From Clostridium sp. 1001271st1 H5 (GTDB taxonomy: Bacteria > Bacillota > Clostridia > Lachnospirales > Lachnospiraceae), in NCBI RefSeq assembly GCF_005845215.1, contig NZ_SPHO01000024.1, forward strand, positions 1 through 64,000: a DNA stretch of 64,000 bases, written 5' to 3'. Under the pieces are notes generated by a model. The model searched no databases, was not told the origin of the DNA, and saw nothing but the letters and a program-made list of their open reading frames with translations. Shown in pieces: positions 49,987 to 59,202 of this stretch; within the stretch, counting starts at the first letter, position 1, and every line of letters starts with the position of its first letter. Made by a program: the position numbers and the translations under genes.

Positions 49987-50648
49987 TTCTCATATTCCTT
50001 TAAAATATCCATGAATTCCCTGGTTCTGGCAGAGGGGTCCTGGCCAAAGACAGCAGAGCCAGCCACAAATATATTGGCGCCCGCCTCAATGATTTCCCGG
50101 ACATTGCCTGCATTTACACCGCCGTCCACCTGAATGTCCGTCTTAAGCCCCTGGTCATTCAGCATGTCTCTGAGCCGGCGTATCTTGTTCAGGGTATAAG
50201 GAATAAACTTCTGGCCTCCGAAACCAGGATTCACGGTCATTATAAGCACCATATCCAGAGCACCGAGGATACACTCCAGGGATTCCACGGGTGTGGCCGG
50301 ATTCAAAGCCACGCCTGCCTTCAGACCGGCTTCCTTAATCTGGTTCACCACACGGTCCAGATGGGTACAGGCCTCAGCCTGGACTGTTATAATATCCGCT
50401 CCGCAGTCCTTCATATCCTCCACATAGCGTCCCGGCTCCTCCACCATCATGTGCACATCAAAAACAGCCCTTGTACATGGGCGCAGGCTCTTGATTACCG
50501 GCATGCCAAAGGAGATGCTGGGCACAAAAGCCCCGTCCATCACGTCCAGGTGAAGATACTCGGCCCCTGCCCCGTACACCTCCTTCACCTGTTCTCCCAG
50601 GCGGGTAAAATCAGCCGCAAGAATCGACGGCGCTAATTTATAATACAT
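49983..50648 (-). CDS. rpe: Ribulose-phosphate 3-epimerase
   Basis: A protein of 221 residues, the usual TIM-barrel length. Interconverts D-ribulose 5-phosphate and D-xylulose 5-phosphate. Metal-site motifs LHLDVMDGAFVP near residue 33, VHMMVEEP near 66, and the phosphate-binding GGVNAGN and FVAGSAVFG are intact. ATG 50648 follows AAGGAGGT, three bases after rsgA. Confidence 0.96.
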   Translation of the reverse strand: MYYKLAPSILAADFTRLGEQVKEVYGAGAEYLHLDVMDGAFVPSISFGMPVIKSLRPCTRAVFDVHMMVEEPGRYVEDMKDCGADIITVQAEACTHLDRVVNQIKEAGLKAGVALNPATPVESLECILGALDMVLIMTVNPGFGGQKFIPYTLNKIRRLRDMLNDQGLKTDIQVDGGVNAGNVREIIEAGANIFVAGSAVFGQDPSARTREFMDILKEYEK

Positions 50649-50650
50649 GT

Positions 50651-51529
50651 CTAGTACCTCCTTTTATTTTTCAGGTCCTCATACATGAGGATGTAATTGT
50701 CATACCGGCTGGCGCTCAGCTCACCCCGTTTCAGGGCCTCCTTCACACCGCAGACCCGCTCGCCCACGTGGAGGCATCCCAGGAATTTGCACTCGTCCTC
50801 ATATGGCCCGAACTCAGGAAAATAATCCTTCAACGCTCCCGGCTCCAGGGTATCAATGAACATGGAGCTGAATCCCGGCGTATCCATCATGTAGGTGTCC
50901 TCTTCCACATAAAACAGTTCGGAATGCCGGGTGGTATGGCGTCCCCTCTCAATCTTATGGCTGATATCCCCTGTCTCCATGGCTGCCTGAGGCTGGATGC
51001 AGTTAGTCAGTGAGGATTTTCCCACGCCCGACGGCCCGGCCAGTACTGAGGTTTTTCCTCTGAGGATTTTTCTCATTTCCCCCAGCCCTGTGTCGTCGTA
51101 GGTACTGACAAAATGGACCTCATACCCTGCCCTCTCATAGATAGCCCGGTACTTATCCACAAGACCTGCCTCCCCCAAATCAACCTTGTTAAAGCAGATG
51201 ATGACCGGCACCCCCTGAATCCCCATCATCACCAGAAAACGGTCCAGAAGGTTCAGATTCGGTTCCGGATGCGTGACGGCAAACACGACCAGAGCCTGGT
51301 CCACATTTGCCACGGCCGGACGGATAAGGGCGTTCTCCCGGGGAAGGATGGCGTCGATATTCCCCTCCTTCTCCCCCTCATCCAAAACAGAGAACTCCAC
51401 ATTGTCCCCCACCAGGGGCTTAATCTTGCGGTTGCGGAACACGCCCTTAGCCTTGCACTGGTACACATGGTTCCTGCCGTCATTGACATAATAAAAGCCT
51501 GCAATTCCTTTGATTATCTTACCTGTCAT
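50651..51529 (-). CDS. rsgA: Ribosome small-subunit-dependent GTPase RsgA
   Basis: A protein of 292 residues. N-terminal OB fold, a circularly permuted GTPase domain with NKVD (G4), GPSGVGKSSLTN (G1) and DTPGF (G3), and a C-terminal zinc-binding CKFLGCLHVGERVC. RsgA promotes late 30S subunit maturation. ATG 51529 comes 9 bp after the kinase gene. Known partner of PrkC phosphorylation in Firmicutes. Confidence 0.96.
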   Translation of the reverse strand: MTGKIIKGIAGFYYVNDGRNHVYQCKAKGVFRNRKIKPLVGDNVEFSVLDEGEKEGNIDAILPRENALIRPAVANVDQALVVFAVTHPEPNLNLLDRFLVMMGIQGVPVIICFNKVDLGEAGLVDKYRAIYERAGYEVHFVSTYDDTGLGEMRKILRGKTSVLAGPSGVGKSSLTNCIQPQAAMETGDISHKIERGRHTTRHSELFYVEEDTYMMDTPGFSSMFIDTLEPGALKDYFPEFGPYEDECKFLGCLHVGERVCGVKEALKRGELSASRYDNYILMYEDLKNKRRY

Positions 51530-51538
51530 ATACTCCTC

Positions 51539-53707
51539 TTATCCCACCGGGAAAAATGACACCGGATAGGACTTGATTACTGTTAAATTATCTGCATCCA
51601 CCACTTCCACCATACCGCTGTCCACACCGTAGGCCCCCTTGATTCTGGGGAATACCACGGGCACGGTCTGGGCTCCCACTACCAGCCTTGGACTCATTAG
51701 GGTGGTGTAAACAGAAGCACCCTCATCGTTGGTCTGGTTGAGGCGAATCAGCACGCGCACGCTGCTGGTCTGGGAAGCCGGTCCTATATAGTTGCTCAGG
51801 GAACATGCCTCGTCAATAGAGCCGATATAATACCTCTCATCCTCCGCCTGGGTCTGTGCAGGCTTGCCGCTGACCACATAATCCACTGCTGAGCCCGGAG
51901 GAAGAATGGTTCCCGGCGACTCTGACTGATTGATAATCAGGCCCTCCTCCACCGTATCGCTGGCCTCCATGGTCACATTTCCTGTTAAAAGGCCTGCGCC
52001 TGCCAGCAGGGCGTCTGCTGATGTGGGCGGCTGTCCCAGAAGATTGGGGACCCGTCCCTCCACATTCTGGGAGCCCTTGCTTACATAGAGGCTGACACTC
52101 TCGCCCACCTTCACCACCTGGGGGCTGAACCGAATCACATTGCCCTTTATGACAGTGTCGCTGTTCTCCTCTGCAACCTCCACAGCCAGCCCTTTCTGCT
52201 CCAGCAGAAGCTTGGCGTCCTCTCCGGTCATCTGGGTCAGGTCCATGGCATTCAGGTCCACCTTATCGCTGCCCTTGCTGATTGTCACTCCCACGGTACT
52301 CCACTTCTTGACCACGGTGCCTGCCAGAATATCCTGGCCCATGACCTGTCCTTCCGTATAGTTATCAGAGTACTCGCTGCCCATGACCTCCATCACCAGG
52401 CTGCTCTCCTTCAGCTTTTCCCTGGCCATATCCTGGGGCAGCCCCAGAACACTGGGCATATTTATCTGGTCCTCTGTGTTAATGTCCACAATGGTGGGGG
52501 CGCCTTCGGTGGTCACGGCAACTGTCTCTGTGGACGGCTTATTGCTGCCCTGCCTGAAGAGCCCTGTAAGGCGTGAAAATACAAACAGCACCACCGCCAC
52601 AATAATGATTGCCGCCACAATACCGAAGGCCGTAATGATGCGCTCAAACTGAGTGCTCACATCGTCTCCGTCGTTCTTTTTCCTGGTATGGAGGCGGCCT
52701 TCTTTTTTGTGCTGTTTCGGCTTGTTCCTGCCCTGGGGTTCAGTCTTTTCTTCCTCCGGTTCATCCAGAACCTCCTCGGGATAGTTTTTCCTGCCGCCCT
52801 GGATGCTGTTCAGTTCTTCCCTTGTAATGGACCTGGTCTTGCCAAGCTCATCCTCTTCCCCGTCCTTGCGGGCATAGATATCCCCCTCCGGGTCCATCAG
52901 AGCCTTACGAAGGTCCTCAATCACATCCGCCACACAGGAATAACGGCGGTCAGGACGTTTTTGCGTACATTTTAATATAATCTGTTCCAGCGCATGGGAC
53001 ATGTCAGGCACATACTGGCTGGGCGGCGTAACCGGCTCCTCCAGATGGGCCAGAGCCACAGTGACCGTGTTGTCCCCCTCAAAGGGCACACGCCCTGTGA
53101 CCATCTCATACATGGTGATGCCAAAGGAATAGATGTCGCTGCGCTCATCGCAGTAGCCGCCCCTGGCCTGTTCCGGTGAGATATAATGGACAGAGCCCAC
53201 TGCCGTGGCGTTCATGGTCTGGGAGGACACGGCCCTGGCAATGCCGAAGTCAGCTACCTTCACCTTGCCGTCCCTGGATATAATCATGTTCTGGGGCTTG
53301 ATGTCACGGTGTATGATGTGCTGTTCATGGGCCGCCGCTATGCCCTGTCCCACCTGGAGTGCGATTCCGATGGCTTCCTTGCTCTCCAGATACCCTTTAT
53401 TCTCGATATAATTTTTAAGAGTGATGCCCTCAATCAGCTCCATGACAATATAATGGTATACATCCTCATCCACAACATCATAGACACTGACAATATTGGG
53501 ATGGGACAAACGAGCTGCTGACTGGGCCTCCATCTTGAATTTACTCACAAAATTCTCGTCAAAGGCAAATTCCTCTTTTAATACCTTGATGGCAACCAGA
53601 CGGTCCAGGGTATGGCACCGCGCCTTGTACACCACGGACATGCCGCCAGAGCCAATCCGTTCCAAAATCTCATAGCGGTTCTGAAGATATGTTCCGGGAG
53701 TTAACAT
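51539..53707 (-). CDS. prkC: Ser/Thr protein kinase with PASTA domains (PrkC/PknB/Stk1)
   Basis: A protein of 722 residues. N-terminal kinase domain with IGSGGMSVVYKA, the VAIKVL lysine, HRDIKPQN catalytic loop and DFGIA; a basic/acidic juxtamembrane linker; one membrane helix (FGIVAAIIIVAVVLFVF) near residue 375; then three or so extracellular PASTA repeats that bind peptidoglycan fragments and a C-terminal beta domain. It senses muropeptides and controls germination and cell-wall growth. Overlaps prpC by seven bases. Confidence 0.96.
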   Translation of the reverse strand: MLTPGTYLQNRYEILERIGSGGMSVVYKARCHTLDRLVAIKVLKEEFAFDENFVSKFKMEAQSAARLSHPNIVSVYDVVDEDVYHYIVMELIEGITLKNYIENKGYLESKEAIGIALQVGQGIAAAHEQHIIHRDIKPQNMIISRDGKVKVADFGIARAVSSQTMNATAVGSVHYISPEQARGGYCDERSDIYSFGITMYEMVTGRVPFEGDNTVTVALAHLEEPVTPPSQYVPDMSHALEQIILKCTQKRPDRRYSCVADVIEDLRKALMDPEGDIYARKDGEEDELGKTRSITREELNSIQGGRKNYPEEVLDEPEEEKTEPQGRNKPKQHKKEGRLHTRKKNDGDDVSTQFERIITAFGIVAAIIIVAVVLFVFSRLTGLFRQGSNKPSTETVAVTTEGAPTIVDINTEDQINMPSVLGLPQDMAREKLKESSLVMEVMGSEYSDNYTEGQVMGQDILAGTVVKKWSTVGVTISKGSDKVDLNAMDLTQMTGEDAKLLLEQKGLAVEVAEENSDTVIKGNVIRFSPQVVKVGESVSLYVSKGSQNVEGRVPNLLGQPPTSADALLAGAGLLTGNVTMEASDTVEEGLIINQSESPGTILPPGSAVDYVVSGKPAQTQAEDERYYIGSIDEACSLSNYIGPASQTSSVRVLIRLNQTNDEGASVYTTLMSPRLVVGAQTVPVVFPRIKGAYGVDSGMVEVVDADNLTVIKSYPVSFFPVG

Positions 53708-54453
53708 ATGCCCGCCTCCCTTCCCGACGGATTCACAAGAACCACCGCAATATTGTCAATGCCGCCCTGACGGTTGGCTTCCTCTATCAAAAGGGCTGCC
53801 TTTTCCTTAAGACTTCCCTCTCCTGTGACGATTTCATACATGGCCTGGTCCTCCAGCATATTGCTGAGGCCGTCGGAGCAGAGCAGGATATAATCCCCGT
53901 CCTCCAAATCCACTTCAAAGAAATCCGGCTCCACTTCCCTGCCGATTCCCAGGGCCCTGGTGATGATGTTCTTGCGCCTGTTATAATCCTCGCTTCCCCT
54001 TTTCATCTGTCCGATGGCCACCATCTCCTCCACATAGGAATGGTCCCTGGTAACCTGCCGGATGGAATCACCGTGTATGAGATAGAGACGGCTGTCGCCC
54101 ACATTGGCCACATAGAGGATGTTGTCCTCCACCACGCCGGCCACCAGAGTACATCCCATCCCTTTCAGTTCTTCCCTTTTTAATGATTCTTCATACAGCA
54201 TTCCATTCACTGCCTCAATGCCCTTTTTTAACTGCATCACAGGAGAGCCGTCCCCTGCCCTGTTTATGTATATCACCAGATTCTCCACCGCAAACCGTGA
54301 GGCATAATCACCGGCCCTGTGGCCGCCCATGCCGTCTGCCACCAGAAACAGGTTTGGCAGGGAGCCCACCTTTTCCGGTGAGGCATAAATATAGTCCTGG
54401 TTCATGGTCCTGACCCGGCCAATGTCTGTCAAAGCATATGCTTCCATGGTCAT
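53701..54453 (-). CDS. prpC: PP2C-type protein phosphatase (PrpC/Stp1)
   Basis: About 250 residues. PP2C motifs RTMNQDY, VADGMGGHRAGDYAS, VGDSRLYLI and LLCSDGLSNML carry the metal-binding Asp residues. It reverses PrkC phosphorylation. The ATG at 54453 forms an ATGA overlap with the rlmN stop codon; ATG 54447 two codons later is an alternative. Translationally coupled on both sides. Confidence 0.94.
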   Translation of the reverse strand: MTMEAYALTDIGRVRTMNQDYIYASPEKVGSLPNLFLVADGMGGHRAGDYASRFAVENLVIYINRAGDGSPVMQLKKGIEAVNGMLYEESLKREELKGMGCTLVAGVVEDNILYVANVGDSRLYLIHGDSIRQVTRDHSYVEEMVAIGQMKRGSEDYNRRKNIITRALGIGREVEPDFFEVDLEDGDYILLCSDGLSNMLEDQAMYEIVTGEGSLKEKAALLIEEANRQGGIDNIAVVLVNPSGREAGIC

Positions 54454-55538
54454 CCCTCTCCTTCCGTGCATTGTGGTGCCGCAGAAGCTTCCTTATAGCT
54501 TCTGCGCAGCTGGCCGCAGGCTCCGCCTATATCCCGGCCCATTTCTCTTCTAATAGTAACATTTATACCGTTTTTTTCAAGAAGATTTTTGAAATCCTGT
54601 ATGGCCTTCTGGCCGGACTGGACGTAATCCCGTTCCTTGATGGGATTCACCGGAATCAGGTTCACATGGCCGTGCTGGTCCTTTATAAGCTTTGCCAAAG
54701 CCCTGGCCTCATCCAGATTGTCATTGACCCCCCGCACCAGACTGTACTCAAAGGTAAGACGGCGTCCGGTCGTTTCGTAGTAATAACGGCATGCCTCCAG
54801 CACGTCCTGTAATTGATAGCTGTTGGCTATGGGCATCAGGGTTTTTCTTACCTCGTCATTGGGAGCATGAAGGGAGAGCGCCAGTGTCACTGCCATGCCC
54901 TCCTGTGCAAACTTTTGAATACCCGGAACAATGCCGCAGGTGGAGATGGTAAGATTCCGCTGGCTGATATTCAGCCCCTTGTCATGGGAAATAAGCCGCA
55001 GGAAACGGATGACATTGTCATAGTTATCCATGGGTTCTCCTGAACCCATAACCACCACATTGGAGACACGCTCCCCTGTAATGGACTGAATCCTGTATAC
55101 CTGTTCCAGCATCTCGGAGGGACGCAGGTTCCGTTCCAGGCCGTCCAGGGTGGAAGCGCAGAACCTGCAGCCCATGCGGCAGCCCACCTGGGAGGAGATG
55201 CAGACGGAATTGCCGTGGCGGTACTGCATCCACACGCTTTCAATCACATGGCCGTCCTCCAGGCCGAACAGATACTTCCTGGTACCGTCCACCTGGGAAA
55301 TGCGCTCTTCCACCATCTTAAGGCAGGTAAGTCTGTACTGCTCCTTCAGTTTCTGCCGCAATTCCTTAGAAAGGCTGCTCATATCGTCAAATCCTTCCGC
55401 CAGCTTCACATGCATCCAGTCATAAAGCTGTTTTGCCCTGAAAGATTTCTCTCCCAGGGCCGCCATCTCCGCTGTCACTTCTTCCAGTGTCATGGATTTT
55501 ATATCTTTCTTTCCATTGCAGTCCAATAAATCCAGCAT
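54450..55538 (-). CDS. rlmN: Dual-specificity 23S rRNA/tRNA adenine C2-methyltransferase RlmN
   Basis: A protein of about 362 residues. Radical SAM enzyme with CRMGCRFCAS (CxxxCxxC) near residue 115; the mechanistic cysteine pair includes the C-terminal GGACGQLR. Methylates A2503 of 23S rRNA and A37 of some tRNAs. ATG 55538 follows GGAAGGAG; the in-frame codon at 55559 is less likely. Overlaps prpC by four bases. Confidence 0.96.
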   Translation of the reverse strand: MLDLLDCNGKKDIKSMTLEEVTAEMAALGEKSFRAKQLYDWMHVKLAEGFDDMSSLSKELRQKLKEQYRLTCLKMVEERISQVDGTRKYLFGLEDGHVIESVWMQYRHGNSVCISSQVGCRMGCRFCASTLDGLERNLRPSEMLEQVYRIQSITGERVSNVVVMGSGEPMDNYDNVIRFLRLISHDKGLNISQRNLTISTCGIVPGIQKFAQEGMAVTLALSLHAPNDEVRKTLMPIANSYQLQDVLEACRYYYETTGRRLTFEYSLVRGVNDNLDEARALAKLIKDQHGHVNLIPVNPIKERDYVQSGQKAIQDFKNLLEKNGINVTIRREMGRDIGGACGQLRRSYKEASAAPQCTEGEG

Positions 55539-55561
55539 AAAAACTCCTTCCAAAACCACCT

Positions 55562-56929
55562 CTAAATACCATCCCGGCCCGGTTCACTGTCCATGCGTCT
55601 GAATACGCTGATAAAGAACCCGTCATAGGGATGCACTCCCGGAAGAAACTGAACCCATCCCTCCTTTAATGAGGGCTCCTTGGGCAGTCCGTCAAACCGG
55701 TCCGTCAAATCCACCGGTTCAAGAGGGAACTGTTCTCTTAACCAGGCAGCATTGTCCTGGTTTTCCAGCCTGTCAATGGTACAGGTGCTGTAACAGAGAA
55801 GCCCTCCCGGCTTTACATACTGCCAGACAACAGACAGAATCTGCCGCTGGAGTCCTGCCAGCTCCTCCAGCTTTTCCGGCGTCATATTGTACTTAATGTC
55901 CGGCTTTCTCCCTATGATGCCCAATCCGGAACAGGGCAGGTCGGCTATGACAATATCCGCCTTTTTAACAGCCGACAAATCCGGCTCCAGGGCATCCCAT
56001 ACCAGGGTCTTCATGTTGGTCACGCCGCAGCGGGCCATGTTTTCCTCAATCAGGGCTGTTTTCTGATATGTAAGGTCCCTGGCTTCCACCATCCCGGTGC
56101 CCCTAAGCTTATCTGCCAGATGAAGGCTTTTGCCTCCCGGGGCAGCGCATACGTCTATGATATAATTTCCTTTTTCAGGGGATGCAATCTCCCCCACAAA
56201 GGCTGAGGTCACATCCTGTACCTGTATCCAGCCCTTTCTGAAGGCATCCAGTCCCTCCAGGTAATCATACCCGTCAATGGCTATCATGGACTCCATGAAG
56301 GGCAGCTCCGAGACCAATGTTCCCTGGTCCCTTAGGGAGGCCAGGATACGCTCCCTGTCCGCCCGGTGCAGGTTGCATCTGACCCAGGTTGGCTTATCCT
56401 CAAGAAAAGAGGCGGCAATCTTCTCCGCCTTCTCCTTTCCAAACTCCTTTTCCCACATGCCGTACATCCACTGAGGGATACTGTAGCGCAGGGAGGGAGT
56501 GTCAAAGGACAAATTCTCCTTTTCCCTGGAAATGGTCCGCAGTACGCCGTTCACAAAGCCCTTAAGCCCGGAAAAGTGACGTTTCACCGCCAGCTTCACC
56601 GCCTCATTGCAGACAGCGGAATCCGGTACGCGGTCCATATATAAAATCTGATACACGCTCATCCGCAGAAGACTGCGGATAAAGGGTTTCATCTTATTAA
56701 TCTTAGTCTTGGAGTACCTGTTTATGACCTCATCAATCTGAATCAGGTATTCCAGGGTTCCTTCCACGGCACGGGTGATAAAGGACCGGTCCGCCTTGCC
56801 CAGGTACTGGTACTTCTGCAGTGCCTGGTTTAAGACCAGATGGACAAAAGCCCCCTGTTCCAGCACCTCCGTCAATATGTCCAGGACAATTTCCCGGTTT
56901 TCCAGTCCTCTGTCTAAGGTCTTTGCCAT
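55562..56929 (-). CDS. rsmB: 16S rRNA cytosine-C5 methyltransferase RsmB
   Basis: A protein of 455 residues. N-terminal NusB-like RNA-binding domain (about 1-140) followed by the SAM methyltransferase with DVCAAPGGKSLHLAD, ADLPCSGLG (active-site Cys) and YSTCT (catalytic Cys). Methylates C967 (E. coli numbering) of 16S rRNA. ATG 56929; 23 bp before rlmN. The gene order matches Bacillus yloM-yloN. Confidence 0.95.
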   Translation of the reverse strand: MAKTLDRGLENREIVLDILTEVLEQGAFVHLVLNQALQKYQYLGKADRSFITRAVEGTLEYLIQIDEVINRYSKTKINKMKPFIRSLLRMSVYQILYMDRVPDSAVCNEAVKLAVKRHFSGLKGFVNGVLRTISREKENLSFDTPSLRYSIPQWMYGMWEKEFGKEKAEKIAASFLEDKPTWVRCNLHRADRERILASLRDQGTLVSELPFMESMIAIDGYDYLEGLDAFRKGWIQVQDVTSAFVGEIASPEKGNYIIDVCAAPGGKSLHLADKLRGTGMVEARDLTYQKTALIEENMARCGVTNMKTLVWDALEPDLSAVKKADIVIADLPCSGLGIIGRKPDIKYNMTPEKLEELAGLQRQILSVVWQYVKPGGLLCYSTCTIDRLENQDNAAWLREQFPLEPVDLTDRFDGLPKEPSLKEGWVQFLPGVHPYDGFFISVFRRMDSEPGRDGI

Positions 56930-56995
56930 CTGAATTTTCTCCTCTCAGGGCCTGTCTGAATATAAATCCCCATAAATTCTCCCGGACCCTGCGCC

Positions 56996-57703
56996 TTAAT
57001 CATTCCTGCGGTTGCCGAATAATATGAGCAGGCGGAGAAGCTGGAGAACGGATGCCGCCGCTGCCGCCACATAGGTAAGGGCCGCTGCGTTCAGTACCTT
57101 CCTGGTCTGTCCCACTTCCTGCCCGGCCAATATTCCTGTGGAATCCAGAAGAGCCACCGCCCTGTGGGAAGCATTATACTCCACCGGCAGAGTCACCAGC
57201 TGGAACAGCACTGCCAGGCAAAACAAAAGGATACCCAGATTCAAAAGAACAGAGCTTCCTCCCAGCAAAAGGCCGATGATAATCAGGGGCCAGCTCAGCT
57301 GGGCGCCCAGGTTGGCTGCCGGCACCAGGGCCGCGCGTATCCTCAGCGGAGAATAGTCATTGGCATCCTGCATGGCATGGCCGCACTCATGAGCCGCCAC
57401 TCCGATGGCCGCGATGGATGTGGAATTATACACTGCATCGGACAGGTTCACCGTCTTGCTTCTGGGGTCATAGTGGTCTGTCAGGTTGCCTGCCACACGG
57501 CGCACGGTCACGTCATAGATTCCCTGATTGGCCAGAAGCCGTTTGGCGGCTTCAGCGCCTGTCATGCCGCACATGCTCCTGACGGAGCTGTAACGCTGAT
57601 ACGTGGAGTTAAGCTTGGCAGAGGCTGCCATGGATATGATAACGCCAATCAATATCAGCACATAGGTGGGGTCAAAATAAAACATAGGGTAAAACATCAT
57701 CAA
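56996..57703 (-). CDS. YugP-type zinc membrane metallopeptidase
   Basis: A protein of 235 residues. N-terminal membrane helix (FDPTYVLILIGVIISMAASAK), catalytic HECGHAMQD (HExxH) near residue 120, and two or three further helices in the C-terminal half. Neutral zinc metallopeptidase family Zn_peptidase_2; physiological substrate unknown. Overlaps the fmt stop by four bases. Insertion of this gene between fmt and rsmB differs from the Bacillus order. Confidence 0.9.
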   Translation of the reverse strand: MMMFYPMFYFDPTYVLILIGVIISMAASAKLNSTYQRYSSVRSMCGMTGAEAAKRLLANQGIYDVTVRRVAGNLTDHYDPRSKTVNLSDAVYNSTSIAAIGVAAHECGHAMQDANDYSPLRIRAALVPAANLGAQLSWPLIIIGLLLGGSSVLLNLGILLFCLAVLFQLVTLPVEYNASHRAVALLDSTGILAGQEVGQTRKVLNAAALTYVAAAAASVLQLLRLLILFGNRRND

Positions 57704-58686
57704 TCACTCTCTTTCTTTACAAAAACGTCCCCCTCCGGGATAGGATATCCGCGGAGAAAAGCTGGGGTATCCATGCGTTTCTTTCCTTCCATCTGAAGCT
57801 CCCTGACGGACAGCAGGCCGCTGCCCGTGGAAACCACCAGGCTGTTCTTATCCGAACGCACCACGGTGCCGGGAACCATCCCTGTTTCTGCCGGTAATCC
57901 TGATTCAGCCAAAAGGTCATCCGCCTCCCGGCCTGTAACCGCATCCGCCGACCATATCTTTATTGTCTTCCCATTCCACAGGGTATATGCACTGGGCCAT
58001 GGATTTAATCCCCGAATCAGGCGTTCAATGGACACCGCGCCCTGATTCCAGTCAATGTCGCCAAGGGACTTTGTCAGCATCCTGGCGTAGCAGGTGCCCT
58101 CCTCTGTCTGTGGGGTACGGACCAGTGTGCCCTGCTCCAGCTTTGCAAGGGTGGATAAAATCAGTTCCCCGCCTGCCTGGGAAAGCTTGTCATGCAGGCT
58201 GCCGCCCGTCTCCTTTTCTTCAATGGGGATTACTGTCTTTTCCAGCATGTCCCCTGTATCCAGGCCAGCGTCCATCATCATGGTAGTGATGCCTGTCTCT
58301 CTCTCACCGTCTATGACGCACCACTGGATGGGTGCAGCGCCCCGGTACTTCGGAAGCAGGGACGCGTGGATATTGATGCAGCCGTACTTAGGAAGCTCCA
58401 GCACTGCCCTGGGAAGAATCTGTCCAAAAGCTATGACCACATACACATCCGCCTCCATGCCCTGAAGGACTTCCACAAAGGAGGCATCACGCACCTTTGC
58501 CGGCTGATACACCGGAATGCCGTATTCCATGGCCTGTATCTTCACAGGCGTCATCTGGACTTCCTTTCCCCTGCCCCTGGGCTTATCGGGCTGGGTCACC
58601 ACGGCAATTACCTGATGACCAGCTTCCACCAGTGCCTTAAGGGCTGGCACGGAAAAATCCGGTGTTCCCATAAATACAATGCGCAT
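57700..58686 (-). CDS. fmt: Methionyl-tRNA formyltransferase
   Basis: A protein of about 328 residues. Formylates initiator Met-tRNA with 10-formyl-THF. Motifs MGTPDFSVPALKAL at the N-terminus, INIHASLLPKYRGAAPIQW near residue 108 (Asn, His) and TMMMDAGLDTGDML (Asp) are complete; C-terminal OB domain present. ATG 58686, 11 bp after def. Pairs functionally with def, which removes the formyl group later. Confidence 0.97.
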   Translation of the reverse strand: MRIVFMGTPDFSVPALKALVEAGHQVIAVVTQPDKPRGRGKEVQMTPVKIQAMEYGIPVYQPAKVRDASFVEVLQGMEADVYVVIAFGQILPRAVLELPKYGCINIHASLLPKYRGAAPIQWCVIDGERETGITTMMMDAGLDTGDMLEKTVIPIEEKETGGSLHDKLSQAGGELILSTLAKLEQGTLVRTPQTEEGTCYARMLTKSLGDIDWNQGAVSIERLIRGLNPWPSAYTLWNGKTIKIWSADAVTGREADDLLAESGLPAETGMVPGTVVRSDKNSLVVSTGSGLLSVRELQMEGKKRMDTPAFLRGYPIPEGDVFVKKESD

Positions 58687-58697
58687 AAACCTCACTC

Positions 58698-59183
58698 CTA
58701 TTCTGTGATTTCTTCCTCATCGGCAGCGGTATCCACCAGTTCTCCCTCCACCAGCTCCACATACATCTGGCCTTCCAGATGGGCGCATTCATGGCAGATG
58801 GCCCTGGCCAGCAGGCCCTCGCCTTCCAGCTCAAACGGCTCCATATTTTCATTCAGGGCCCTCACCTTGACATAGTTGGGGCGGGTGACAATACCTGACT
58901 TGCCCGGCAGGCTTAAGCATCCCTCATAACCGGTCTGGCTGCCTTCGGTGGCTATGATTTCCGGGTTAATCAGTACGTACTGGTTCCCGTCGTCCACGTC
59001 AATGGTTACAATCTGCTTCAGCACTCCCACCTGGGGTGCTGCCAGGCCGCAGCCGTTGGCCTGGTACATGGTCTCAAACATATCTTCAATCAGCTCCATG
59101 GTGCGCTCATTCATCGCTTTCACAGGCTTACACTTCTTTGTCAGAATATCGTCTCCCATAATCCTTATCTGTCGAACTGCCAT
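58698..59183 (-). CDS. def: Peptide deformylase
   Basis: A protein of 161 residues. Three motifs: GCGLAAPQVGV, EGCLSLPG and HECAHLEG, supplying the Cys and two His metal ligands and catalytic Glu. The usual HECDHL is HECAHL here. Removes N-formyl from nascent proteins. ATG 59183 preceded by AAGGAGATTGAG; lies 19 bp after priA. Confidence 0.97.
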   Translation of the reverse strand: MAVRQIRIMGDDILTKKCKPVKAMNERTMELIEDMFETMYQANGCGLAAPQVGVLKQIVTIDVDDGNQYVLINPEIIATEGSQTGYEGCLSLPGKSGIVTRPNYVKVRALNENMEPFELEGEGLLARAICHECAHLEGQMYVELVEGELVDTAADEEEITE

Positions 59184-59202
59184 CTCTTCTCAATCTCCTT
59201 CA